A stretch of DNA of 64,000 nt from Marinobacter denitrificans (lineage in GTDB: Bacteria > Pseudomonadota > Gammaproteobacteria > Pseudomonadales > Oleiphilaceae): positions 108,053 to 172,052 of the forward strand of contig NZ_VMHN01000008.1 in NCBI RefSeq assembly GCF_008795955.1. Reading direction: 5' to 3'. The notes under the pieces are model-generated. The model worked only from the letters and a program-made list of their open reading frames with translations, had not been told where the DNA came from and made no database searches. Positions 42,364 to 50,453 of the stretch are shown here, piece after piece (the first letter of the stretch is position 1; each line of letters starts with the position of its first letter). The translations under genes were made by a program, and so were the position numbers.

Positions 42364-43092
42364 TCACACTCCCAACCAGGCGCGGTCCAGGCTCAGGGTA
42401 CGAACCCGGATGCGGACTTCGTTCTCCGGGTAATTGCTGGAATCGTACTCCAGCAACACCCATCCCAGGCGCGCGTCCATGGCTTCGAGCGTCTCTATAT
42501 AATCCAACACATCCATATACCCCCCACGCAGAACTATTTCTGCGTCGTGGGCATACAGCAGCGGCTCTGAACTCTCGTTGTCAGCACTGTCAGTTCCCGC
42601 ACCGTTTCCGGCGCTCCCGCTGGCAGTCTGGCTGACACCCTCGGAGGGCCTGTCGAACACCGGCACCGGCGACAGGAGATCAACCCCCACAAGCTCCAGT
42701 TTGTCCTGGGCAGCGAGCATCTCCCGCAACAGAACAACCATGGCGCGGGGTGCAATCAACCGCCCCGTGGTTTCCGCGAGCTCATTATTCAACCGTTCCA
42801 GTCTCTGCTGCCGGGCCGCGAGCTGGTTCCTCAATACCTGTGACGGGTCGGACGCCAGTTGCTCTGACAATAAGCTCTGTTGTTCCATCAACGCCGCACG
42901 GGTATCAGACAAAGACACCTGACGGTACCGAAGCTGTTCATTGCCCGCTAAAACCGGAGCCACCGCCAGCTCCCAGCCAGCGACCAGGACCACCACCAAT
43001 GCAGTAACAGTCAGCAATACGCGTTCACGAATCGGGCGTTCATTAAACCAGGTGGTGCCCTGGGCAAACTGCTGACGTAAGACAGCCGTCAT
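42364..43092 (-). CDS. mshJ: MSHA biogenesis protein MshJ (GspM/PilO-like)
   Basis: A 242-aa bitopic protein. A short cytoplasmic N-terminus, a TM segment (about 25-45: VLLTVTALVVVLVAGWELAV), a periplasmic coiled coil (60-105: LSEQLASDPSQVLRNQLAARQQRLERLNNEL) and a ferredoxin-like C-terminal part (AEIVLRGGYMDVLDYIETLE) match the PilO/GspM group. It forms the inner-membrane alignment complex with MshI. The start is coupled to the mshI stop (ATGA at 43089-43092). Confidence 0.9.
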   Translation of the reverse strand: MTAVLRQQFAQGTTWFNERPIRERVLLTVTALVVVLVAGWELAVAPVLAGNEQLRYRQVSLSDTRAALMEQQSLLSEQLASDPSQVLRNQLAARQQRLERLNNELAETTGRLIAPRAMVVLLREMLAAQDKLELVGVDLLSPVPVFDRPSEGVSQTASGSAGNGAGTDSADNESSEPLLYAHDAEIVLRGGYMDVLDYIETLEAMDARLGWVLLEYDSSNYPENEVRIRVRTLSLDRAWLGV

Positions 43093-44600
43093 TTCGACAC
43101 CTCCCCGTCGGCATCGGTTGCCACATGGAACTCAACCCAGCGTCCGTCTTCGCCCCGGTCGAGCCGGAAGCTACCGAAGGTCTTGCCCATAAAGGCAGGT
43201 TCATCACCCAGTTGTTCAAGATAGACCGGCACAAGCCGGCCTGACTGCGCCTTGCCGACCAGACCGACGGCACCGTTGCTGGCATCCAGCCGGATATGCG
43301 TCAGCCAGAGCCCCTGAGGTACCTGGCGAGCCAGTGCCGATAGCGGCGACGAAAACCCCGTTGTCTCGGTGGCGATCAGGTTTTCCACCCGATCCAGCAA
43401 TTTCTGCCGCCGGGCCAGGGTGGCTGTCACCCGCTCCAGCGCAGCTTCAACTTCAGGGTCGGGCTGCCGGGCTTCCACGTCGTTGGTCAATTGCGTCACG
43501 GAGCGCTCGAGTTGCTCATTCTGCTGCTGCAGGGCAGCGGTCTCTGCCTGCAACCCGGATTCCTGATAATGGGCAACACCCGCGGCCACGACAATCACAA
43601 CCAGGGCGAGCGCCAGCACGGACATCGCCATCCCGGCCTGTAGTTTTTCCTGGCGCGGCCGCAGGTCGTCGGTGTAGAGATTTACCTGCTGAACACCATC
43701 GCCTCCTGCGGTCATCGCCAGGCTGGCACTCCAGGCAAGAAGACAGCGGCTATCGAGCGATGCATCAAGGCCGAAAGGCGCCCAATCCAGGGTTTCAACG
43801 CTGGCGGCGACATAGGAGGCCAGCATTGATGACAATGGCAGAACGTTGTCCCGGGCGACCAATCTGATTACTGATGGTGGGACCTGCCCTAACTGGCTCT
43901 CGTAATAGTCCAGGGAGCGCTGCATCTCCAGCGCCAGCGACTGCACTGCGCTCTCCTGGCTCGACGCGTCCCGCAGGTCATCGGACGTTACATCCAGCCG
44001 CCGGGACAGGTACAGCGTTTCGCCCTTGCAGACGATCATCTGACCGAAGCGCTCGCGCATGTGAACAAGAGCCGTGCCGCGGCTAGCCGGATCGATGCGG
44101 GGAACCAGATTGCGCAGGGCCAACTCGGCAATATCAATGGACGTCAATGCCAGGCCGCAGTTCTCTACCAGTGTCACCAGCCCACTGACCAGAGACTTTC
44201 GAGCGGCAACAACATTCACCAGGCTTCCCCGTCCGCGAGAAGCGTCCTCCGGGAAATGAAACACGTCGGAGACGGCATCGGAGGGATTAAAATCGAGAAA
44301 ATCCTTGAGCTTCCATTTCAGTGCATCGCCCAGCTCGGATTCATCAATACCTTCGGGACGTTCCAGCTGGAACACCTGATATTGATCAAGCGGCAGAATG
44401 AGCGTGGCGTCTGCACCAACCCAACCGCGCTCACTGGTAAGGGCACCAAGAACAGACTCCCGTTTTGCCGGTGAGCAGTCGGAAAAACCGGCAGAGCCCC
44501 CGGATTCTGCCCAGGCGATGCCGTCAGGGCGAACTTCCAGATAGACGCGCTTCCGCTTACCGGAACGTCGCAGAACTCTTGTTATAAAACGTGGGGCCAC
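43089..44600 (-). CDS. mshI: MSHA biogenesis protein MshI (PilM plus PilN-like fusion)
   Basis: A 503-aa protein. The N-terminal cytoplasmic actin-like PilM-type domain (about 1-300) has VYLEVRPDGIAWAE, IDIAELALRNLVPR and GTALVHMRERFGQMIVCKGETLYLSRRL. It is followed by a TM segment (325-345: GMAMSVLALALVVIVVAAGVAHY) and a PilN-like periplasmic coiled coil (LQQQNEQLERSVTQLTNDVEARQ). MshI thus covers two proteins that are separate in the PilMNOP systems. It is the first gene of the 16.8-kb msh operon. The upstream 190 bases before the ssb terminator must contain the promoter; no clear sigma-70 or sigma-54 match was found. Confidence 0.9.
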   Translation of the reverse strand: MAPRFITRVLRRSGKRKRVYLEVRPDGIAWAESGGSAGFSDCSPAKRESVLGALTSERGWVGADATLILPLDQYQVFQLERPEGIDESELGDALKWKLKDFLDFNPSDAVSDVFHFPEDASRGRGSLVNVVAARKSLVSGLVTLVENCGLALTSIDIAELALRNLVPRIDPASRGTALVHMRERFGQMIVCKGETLYLSRRLDVTSDDLRDASSQESAVQSLALEMQRSLDYYESQLGQVPPSVIRLVARDNVLPLSSMLASYVAASVETLDWAPFGLDASLDSRCLLAWSASLAMTAGGDGVQQVNLYTDDLRPRQEKLQAGMAMSVLALALVVIVVAAGVAHYQESGLQAETAALQQQNEQLERSVTQLTNDVEARQPDPEVEAALERVTATLARRQKLLDRVENLIATETTGFSSPLSALARQVPQGLWLTHIRLDASNGAVGLVGKAQSGRLVPVYLEQLGDEPAFMGKTFGSFRLDRGEDGRWVEFHVATDADGEVSK

Positions 44601-44723
44601 TTGCCAGCCTCAGTGCGCGAAAGGTGCACGGATTCTACATTGACCTGCATGATAGTTGAGAAAATGAACGTAATACCATGTTTTCTTGTTAAATTTGACC
44701 TCTTTTTGCAACTCTTTAACACA

Positions 44724-44748
44724 AAAGCCCCCGCTTGGCGGGGGCTTT
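44724..44748. terminator. Rho-independent terminator of ssb
   Basis: Stem AAAGCCCCCGC / GCGGGGGCTTT with a TTG loop. On the - strand it ends in TTTTG just downstream of the ssb stop, and it separates ssb from the msh operon. Confidence 0.88.
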
Positions 44749-44793
44749 GAATTAGAGAACTCTTAAAACGTTACAAACCGGCTCGAATGTAAG

Positions 44794-45321
44794 TTAGAAG
44801 GGTATATCGTCATCAAAATCGTCGACCGGTTCGGGCATGCTGCCCTGGGAAGGCTGGCTGTATCCACCGCCACCAGATTGCTGTCCTGACTGACTTGCGG
44901 CAGGCGGCGCAGCGTTACCCGCTTGTTGCGGGCGGCCTGCAGGGGCCCCCTGGCTTGCACCACCCCCTTCACCACCGCGGCTGTCCAGCATCTGCATCTG
45001 GCCATTGATATCCACGACCACCTCGGTAGTGTATACGTCCTGGCCTTCCTTGTTCTGCCATTTGCGCGTCTGCAGCTTACCTTCAATGTAGACCTTGGAC
45101 CCTTTGCGCAGATACTGGCCGGCGACCTCGGCGATCTTGCCGAACATCACGATTCGGTGCCATTCGGTTTTTGGCACCAGCTGGCCTGTCTGCCTGTCCT
45201 TGTAGCTTTCATCTGTCGCAAGGTTCAGGTTCACCACCGCGTTACCGTTCGGGGTATAGCGGGTGTCCGGGTCCTGCCCCAGGTTCCCGATCAGAATAAC
45301 CTTGTTTACGCCTCGTGCCAT
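44794..45321 (-). CDS. ssb: Single-stranded DNA-binding protein
   Basis: A 175-aa homotetrameric SSB. OB-fold N-terminal domain (about 1-110): MARGVNKVILIGNLGQDPDTRYTPNG, WHRIVMFGKIAEVAGQYLRKGSKVYIEGKL. Next comes a Gly/Gln/Ser-rich disordered linker (115-160), and last the acidic tip PVDDFDDDIPF that binds partner proteins such as PriA, RecO and exonuclease I. It lies between the msh operon and the MFS gene, on the same strand as both. A CTG-N10-CAG sequence upstream (45331-45346) is not convincing as a LexA site. Confidence 0.96.
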   Translation of the reverse strand: MARGVNKVILIGNLGQDPDTRYTPNGNAVVNLNLATDESYKDRQTGQLVPKTEWHRIVMFGKIAEVAGQYLRKGSKVYIEGKLQTRKWQNKEGQDVYTTEVVVDINGQMQMLDSRGGEGGGASQGAPAGRPQQAGNAAPPAASQSGQQSGGGGYSQPSQGSMPEPVDDFDDDIPF

Positions 45322-45379
45322 GATCTGCTCCTGACTCTGTTTTCAGGGATAGCCTGCTGTCCCTGCAGGCCTCCGGTTT

Positions 45380-46750
45380 TCAAGAACTGCTACCCTGCCG
45401 GACAAATGCAAAGTCCGCAAGCGAGAGTTCATCGAATTTACGACGATCCACCTTCAGGTAAGCGGTTTCGGCCTCCTCCAGGATGACCACATCCTGTACC
45501 CCCGGAAGTTTCCTCAGTGCATCGTCAATATCATCAAACTGGCTGTGCGCCACGTGCTGTAACTGTACCACGAAACTTGCTGTGTAACCCGGGCTCGGCA
45601 TGGTCAACGCTACCGCCAGCCACAGCAGCAACACGATTACCATTAGCCAAAGAACTCCCTGAAACCCCAGTTGCTCCAGCAGCAGTCCGCCCAGGGCTCC
45701 TCCCAGGAAAGCGCCAAAAAACTGGGAGGTGGAATATACCCCCATGGCCGTACCTTTCGCCGCCGCGGGAGATTCCTTGCTCACCAGTGATGGCAGGCTG
45801 GCCTCCAGTAGATTAAAAGCCATAAAGAAAAAGAACAGCACAACCCAGGCAATAGTAAGGCTGCCCGCTATCCCACCAATAGCGGCGGTTGCAATGGCCA
45901 ACAGCGCAATCGCGCCACAAAGCACCGGTTTCATGCTGCGCTTTTTCTCGCCAATGATGATAAAGGGGACCATGGCAAAGAACGAAGTCACCATGACCGT
46001 CAGGTAGAACCACCAGTGAGAGGACGGCGGCAGGCCCAGCTCGTCCTGGAGCAATGTAGGGAAGACCAGGAAGATCGCCGTCAGCACCAGGTGCAGGGCA
46101 AATATTCCGAAATCGAGGCGCACCAGGCGGCCATCTGCAAGCACTTTACGCAGCATCGCCCGGGCCGGATGGGTATCGGCACTGGATTTGTGCTCGTGGG
46201 GTGTCGGTACCAGTCGATGGACAATCACCATAGCCACCCCTGCCAAAGCCGCGGTGGTGTAAAAGATACCGGAGAGGCCAAATGCCGAGCCCAGCAATGG
46301 GCCCAACACCAGCGAGACGGAAAACGACAGACCGATGGAAATGCCGATGGTCGCCATGGCCTTGGTCCGTTCTTCCTCGCGGGTCAGGTCACTGAGCAGG
46401 GCCATCAGTACACTGGCGATCGCTCCCGCGCCCTGAAGAATCCGACCCGCAATCACAACGTATATGGAGTCTGTGGCTGCCGCCAGCAGACTGCCCGCAG
46501 CAAACAGCACCAGGCCAATATAGATCATTCGTTTGCGGCCCACACGGTCCGACAGCATGCCGAACGGAATCTGCAGCAGCGCCTGGCTCAGGCCGTAGGC
46601 GCCAATGGCGAGGCCAATCAGTGCGGGGGTTGCACCCTTCAAGTCGCTACCGAGAAGAACGAACACGGGCATAACCATGAAGAGCCCGAGCATCCTCATG
46701 GCATAGACCGATGCCAGCGCCGCGACGGAGCGTCTTTCCAATGAATTCAT
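45380..46750 (-). CDS. MFS transporter with C-terminal ferredoxin-like domain (YajR-like)
   Basis: A 456-aa protein starting MNSLERRSVAALASVYAMRMLGLFMVMPVF at 46750; the longer open frame has no family support. Twelve TM segments carry the MFS loop-2 motif GMLSDRVGRKRMIYIG and the antiporter-like motif C region (RILQGAGAIASVLMALLSDLT). The C-terminal 60 residues (HSQFDDIDDALRKLPGVQDVVILEEAETAYLKVDRRKFDEL) form a small soluble domain like the YAM domain of E. coli YajR. The substrate is unknown, probably drug or metabolite export. It is divergent from uvrA. Confidence 0.87.
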   Translation of the reverse strand: MNSLERRSVAALASVYAMRMLGLFMVMPVFVLLGSDLKGATPALIGLAIGAYGLSQALLQIPFGMLSDRVGRKRMIYIGLVLFAAGSLLAAATDSIYVVIAGRILQGAGAIASVLMALLSDLTREEERTKAMATIGISIGLSFSVSLVLGPLLGSAFGLSGIFYTTAALAGVAMVIVHRLVPTPHEHKSSADTHPARAMLRKVLADGRLVRLDFGIFALHLVLTAIFLVFPTLLQDELGLPPSSHWWFYLTVMVTSFFAMVPFIIIGEKKRSMKPVLCGAIALLAIATAAIGGIAGSLTIAWVVLFFFFMAFNLLEASLPSLVSKESPAAAKGTAMGVYSTSQFFGAFLGGALGGLLLEQLGFQGVLWLMVIVLLLWLAVALTMPSPGYTASFVVQLQHVAHSQFDDIDDALRKLPGVQDVVILEEAETAYLKVDRRKFDELSLADFAFVRQGSSS

Positions 46751-46911
46751 GCAGTGCCTGACTGGTAAGGGTTCCGGAAACATGGGTTCATAAGGGGAGC
46801 CTGCCCTTCGCAAAATCGCTGCGCATTGTAACAGAACGCACCCGGGCAAGGCATATTGCATTTAGATGCCTAAAAGCGTTCCGGGCTTGGCCGGGCGGGG
46901 GCCAAACACGG

Positions 46912-46935
46912 TATAATTTCTGTTTTTTCCGACAG
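46912..46935 (+). promoter_or_regulatory. uvrA promoter with overlapping LexA-box-like sequence
   Basis: TATAAT (46912-46917) is a consensus -10 box, with a weak TTGGCC (46887-46892) as -35 at 19-base spacing. CTGTTTTTTCCGACAG (46920-46935) has the CTGT...ACAG arms of a LexA box with the N10 spacer, placed across the expected transcription start, where a repressor would block initiation. The ATG of uvrA is at 46945. Confidence 0.65.
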
Positions 46936-46944
46936 CGAGGTGTT

Positions 46945-49770
46945 ATGGACCATATCCAGATCAAAGGGGCACGCACCCACAATCTGAAAAACATTGACCT
47001 GGATATGCCGAGGGACAAGCTGATCGTGATCACCGGCCTCTCCGGCTCCGGGAAGTCATCCCTTGCGTTCGACACGCTCTATGCCGAAGGCCAGCGCCGG
47101 TACGTGGAGTCACTGTCCACCTATGCTCGCCAGTTCCTGTCGATGATGGAAAAGCCCGACGTGGACCATATTGAGGGTCTGTCGCCGGCCATTTCCATTG
47201 AGCAGAAAAGCACCTCCCACAATCCCCGCTCTACCGTCGGCACCATTACCGAAATCTACGATTACCTGCGCCTGCTGTTTGCCCGCGCTGGCGAGCCGCG
47301 CTGCCCGGATCACGACCTGCCACTGGAAGCCCAGACCGTCAGCCAGATGGTTGATCAGGTGTTGGCCATGCCAGAGGACAGCAAGCTGATGATCCTTGCA
47401 CCGGTGATTCGGGACCGAAAGGGTGAGCACCTGAATGTCTTCGATACCATGCGCAGTCAGGGCTTCATCCGCTTGCGTGTGGATGGCCGGGTTTACGATA
47501 TCGACGACCTGCCATCGCTGGACAAGAAACGCAAACACCAGATTGACGTGGTCGTGGACCGCTTCAAGGTCAAGCCGGGCCTGGAACAGCGGCTTGCGGA
47601 AAGCTTTGAAACGGCACTGGGGCTTGCCGATGGCATCGCTCTGGTCGCCCCCATGGATAATGAGGGCCAAGAACACACCTTTTCTGCCCGCTATGCCTGT
47701 ACTCAGTGCGGGTATGCCATTAGCGAACTGGAACCGCGACTGTTCTCTTTCAACAATCCCGCTGGTGCCTGCCCGACGTGTGATGGCCTGGGCGTAAAGC
47801 AATTCTTTGACGCCGAAAAAATCGTCCAGCACCCGGAAGCCACCCTCGCCGAAGGCGCCATCAAGGGATGGGACCGTCGGGCCGTCTATTATTTCCAGAT
47901 GCTGACCAGCGTAGCCGAGCACTACGATGTTGATATGGACACCCCATGGGACGACCTGCCGGATGATTTTCGCCAGACGCTGCTCTATGGCTCAGGCACT
48001 GAGGATATTCCCTTTCGCTACGTGAATTCCCGTGGCCACATTATGGAGAAGGCCCACCCCTTCGAAGGCATTCTTCCCAACCTCGAGCGCCGTTACCGGG
48101 AAACCGAATCGCAGAGCATGCGGGAAGAACTGGCCCGCAACCTCAGCACCCAGCCCTGCAAGGAATGTGGCGGATCGCGCCTGAGACGCAGTGCAAGGCA
48201 CGTATTCATCGAGAAGAACAACATCTCCGATGTGACCCACATGCCCGTCGGTGACGCCCACGACTATTTCGGCAAGCTTGCCCTGCCCGGTCGAAAGGGC
48301 GAAATCGCTGAGAAAATCCTCAAGGAGGTTCGCCAGAGGCTGCAATTTCTTGTCAATGTAGGATTGGAATACCTGACCCTCGAGCGCAGCGCCGACACCC
48401 TTTCCGGTGGCGAAGCCCAACGCATCCGGCTCGCCAGCCAGATTGGAGCCGGCCTTGTTGGCGTCATGTATATTCTTGACGAACCCTCCATTGGTTTGCA
48501 CCAGCGGGACAACGACCGGCTCCTGGCCACCCTGTTCCACCTCAGGGACCTGGGCAATACAGTAATCGTTGTTGAGCACGATGAGGACGCCATTCGTGCA
48601 GCGGACCACGTCATCGACATCGGCCCAGGCGCGGGGGTTCATGGAGGACACATCATTGCTCAGGGCACCCCGGAAGACATCATCGCGGCCGAGGACTCAC
48701 TCACCGGCCAATACCTGTGCGGCAAGAAGGAAATTGCCATACCGGACAAGCGCCACACCAGTAACGGCAAGAGCCTGGTACTCAAAGGCGCCACCGGGAA
48801 CAACCTGCGTGACGTAACGCTCACACTGCCTCTGGGCGTGATGACCTGTGTAACCGGCGTATCCGGCTCAGGCAAGTCCACCCTGATCAATAGTACGCTG
48901 TATCCTATTTGTGCAGCGAAGCTCAATAAGGCCACCAGCCTGACCCATGCGCCCTATGAATCCCTGAAAGGCCTGGACCAGCTCGATAAGGTTATCGACA
49001 TTGACCAGAGCCCTATCGGCCGCACGCCGCGCTCAAACCCCGCCACCTACACGGGCCTGTTTACGCCGATCCGCGAGCTGTTCGCCGGCACCCAGGAAGC
49101 GCGGTCCCGCGGCTACAAGCCCGGGCGGTTCAGCTTTAACGTCAAAGGCGGGCGCTGCGAAGCCTGCCAGGGCGACGGCGTAATAAAAGTGGAGATGCAC
49201 TTCCTGCCGGACGTCTATGTGCCTTGTGATGTCTGCAAAGGCAAACGCTACAACCGGGAAACTCTGGAAGTCCGCTACAAAGGGAAAAGCATTCATGAAG
49301 TGCTTGCGATGACCGTCGAGGAAGCGCGGGAGTTTTTCGACCCCGTCCCCTTCCTTGCCCGTAAGTTACAGACCCTGATCGATGTTGGTCTGTCCTACAT
49401 CCGTCTGGGCCAGAGTGCCGTAACGCTGTCCGGCGGCGAAGCCCAACGGGTGAAGCTGGCCAAGGAGCTGTCCAAGCGTGATACCGGGCAAACCCTTTAC
49501 ATTCTCGACGAGCCCACCACCGGCCTGCACTTCTACGACATCCAGCAGCTGCTAACGGTACTGCAGCGGCTGCGGGACCACGGCAACACCATCGTGGTCA
49601 TTGAGCACAACCTGGACGTTATCAAGACGGCGGACTGGATCATAGACCTGGGGCCCGAGGGCGGCTCTGGCGGTGGCATGATTGTCGCTGAGGGCACGCC
49701 GGAAGAGGTTGCAGAGGTTGAAGGCTCACATACCGGACGGTATTTGAAAGGGGTATTGGCCGGGAAATAA
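46945..49770 (+). CDS. uvrA: Excinuclease ABC subunit A
   Basis: A 941-aa DNA damage-recognition ATPase of nucleotide excision repair, working with UvrB and UvrC. Two ABC-ATPase halves: Walker A1 GLSGSGKSSLAF near residue 30, and Walker A2 GVSGSGKSTL in the second half. The signature LSGGEAQRIRLASQIG and the second LSGGEAQRVKLAKELSKR are present. Two zinc modules are visible: CTQCG...CPTCDG and CEACQG...CDVCKG. Length is the usual 940-950 aa. It is divergent from the MFS gene, and probably LexA-regulated. Confidence 0.97.
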   Translation: MDHIQIKGARTHNLKNIDLDMPRDKLIVITGLSGSGKSSLAFDTLYAEGQRRYVESLSTYARQFLSMMEKPDVDHIEGLSPAISIEQKSTSHNPRSTVGTITEIYDYLRLLFARAGEPRCPDHDLPLEAQTVSQMVDQVLAMPEDSKLMILAPVIRDRKGEHLNVFDTMRSQGFIRLRVDGRVYDIDDLPSLDKKRKHQIDVVVDRFKVKPGLEQRLAESFETALGLADGIALVAPMDNEGQEHTFSARYACTQCGYAISELEPRLFSFNNPAGACPTCDGLGVKQFFDAEKIVQHPEATLAEGAIKGWDRRAVYYFQMLTSVAEHYDVDMDTPWDDLPDDFRQTLLYGSGTEDIPFRYVNSRGHIMEKAHPFEGILPNLERRYRETESQSMREELARNLSTQPCKECGGSRLRRSARHVFIEKNNISDVTHMPVGDAHDYFGKLALPGRKGEIAEKILKEVRQRLQFLVNVGLEYLTLERSADTLSGGEAQRIRLASQIGAGLVGVMYILDEPSIGLHQRDNDRLLATLFHLRDLGNTVIVVEHDEDAIRAADHVIDIGPGAGVHGGHIIAQGTPEDIIAAEDSLTGQYLCGKKEIAIPDKRHTSNGKSLVLKGATGNNLRDVTLTLPLGVMTCVTGVSGSGKSTLINSTLYPICAAKLNKATSLTHAPYESLKGLDQLDKVIDIDQSPIGRTPRSNPATYTGLFTPIRELFAGTQEARSRGYKPGRFSFNVKGGRCEACQGDGVIKVEMHFLPDVYVPCDVCKGKRYNRETLEVRYKGKSIHEVLAMTVEEAREFFDPVPFLARKLQTLIDVGLSYIRLGQSAVTLSGGEAQRVKLAKELSKRDTGQTLYILDEPTTGLHFYDIQQLLTVLQRLRDHGNTIVVIEHNLDVIKTADWIIDLGPEGGSGGGMIVAEGTPEEVAEVEGSHTGRYLKGVLAGK

Positions 49771-49778
49771 AAAGGGAT

Positions 49779-49808
49779 TAGCCACTGACAACGCAGATAA
49801 ACACGGAC
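49779..49808. repeat. Short common intergenic repeat motif
   Basis: The sequence around gccactgacaacgcagataa followed by acacggac resembles a short repeat (TCCGTGTTTATCTGCGTT-type in the other strand) that I recall recurring between genes in many proteobacterial genomes. Only one copy is seen in this window, so its repeat nature is not shown here. Confidence 0.3.
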
Positions 49809-49844
49809 AAAAACACCAGAAGGCTGTACTCCCGAAGCCGGAAC

Positions 49845-49937
49845 GGCCAGGGGCTGGGGGTAAGTTTTCTGGAGGAAAAAGGTGTCTGAGCGAAGCGAGT
49901 TCTTTTTCTGAAGAAAACTTACCTCCAGCCCCTGGCC
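49845..49937. repeat. 93-bp near-perfect inverted repeat between uvrA and rplQ
   Basis: The left arm begins GGCCAGGGGCTGGGGGTAAG at 49845 and continues through TTTTCT; the right arm ends CTTACCTCCAGCCCCTGGCC at 49937. The arms pair over about 26 bases with one mismatch, then loosely over A/T-rich sequence (ggaggaaaaag / ctttttctgaag). A smaller nested dyad TGAGCGAAGCGAGTT sits at the centre. No coding sense was found. It has the shape of a miniature palindromic element or a structured RNA. Confidence 0.75.
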
Positions 49938-49970
49938 CGCCCCCAAACCCCTGGCTCAAAAGCCAGACAT

Positions 49971-50004
49971 AAAAAAACCGGAGCGATCAGGCTCCGGTTT
50001 TTTT
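49971..50004. terminator. Bidirectional rho-independent terminator between uvrA and rplQ
   Basis: Perfect stem AAAAAAACCGGAGC / GCTCCGGTTTTTTT with loop GATCAG. T runs on both strands let it serve both the uvrA side and the end of the ribosomal cluster, whose last gene rplQ stops at 50022. Confidence 0.95.
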
Positions 50005-50021
50005 ATGACTTGGCGAAGGAA

Positions 50022-50420
50022 TTAATCTTCGCTTTCGTCAACTTCTTCTGCTTCGATGTCCAACGGACGACCAACCAGCTCTACGAATGCCATCGGGGCA
50101 TTGTCGCCAGCGCGGAAGCCACACTTCAGAATACGAAGGTAACCACCCGGACGCTCGTTGTAACGGGGGCCAAGCTCGTTAAACAGCTTGGCAACCGCTG
50201 CGTCGTCACGCAGGCGTGAGAACGCCAGGCGACGATTCGCAACCGAATCATTTTTTGCGAGCGTGATCAAAGGCTCAGCTACCCGGCGAAGCTCTTTCGC
50301 CTTGGGGAGCGTTGTCTTGATCAGCTCGTGATCAACCAGTGACGCAGTCATGTTCCGAAACATGGCCTTGCGATGCGCACTGGTCCTGCTGAACTTACGA
50401 CCACTCTTACGATGACGCAT
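50022..50420 (-). CDS. rplQ: 50S ribosomal protein L17
   Basis: A 132-aa protein beginning MRHRKSGRKFSRTSAHRKAMFRNM, the invariant L17 N-terminus, with an acidic C-terminal tail (DIEAEEVDESED) longer than in some relatives. It surrounds the exit of the peptide tunnel in the 50S subunit. Last gene of the alpha operon, 33 bases after rpoA and just before the terminator. Confidence 0.97.
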   Translation of the reverse strand: MRHRKSGRKFSRTSAHRKAMFRNMTASLVDHELIKTTLPKAKELRRVAEPLITLAKNDSVANRRLAFSRLRDDAAVAKLFNELGPRYNERPGGYLRILKCGFRAGDNAPMAFVELVGRPLDIEAEEVDESED

Positions 50421-50453
50421 TGCTCTGATTCCTTACCTTAAACTAATCGGCGA

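Larger units (their letters stand above)
49771..50021. other. uvrA-rplQ intergenic region
   Basis: A stretch of 251 bases without a gene. It holds, in order, a short widespread-looking motif, the 93-bp inverted repeat, and the bidirectional terminator listed separately. Confidence 0.7.

Noticed and set aside
45331..45346. CTG-N10-CAG upstream of ssb as a LexA box
   Set aside because: It lies only ten bases from the ssb ATG, lacks the CTGT/ACAG arms, and its centre is not AT-rich, so it looks like chance.
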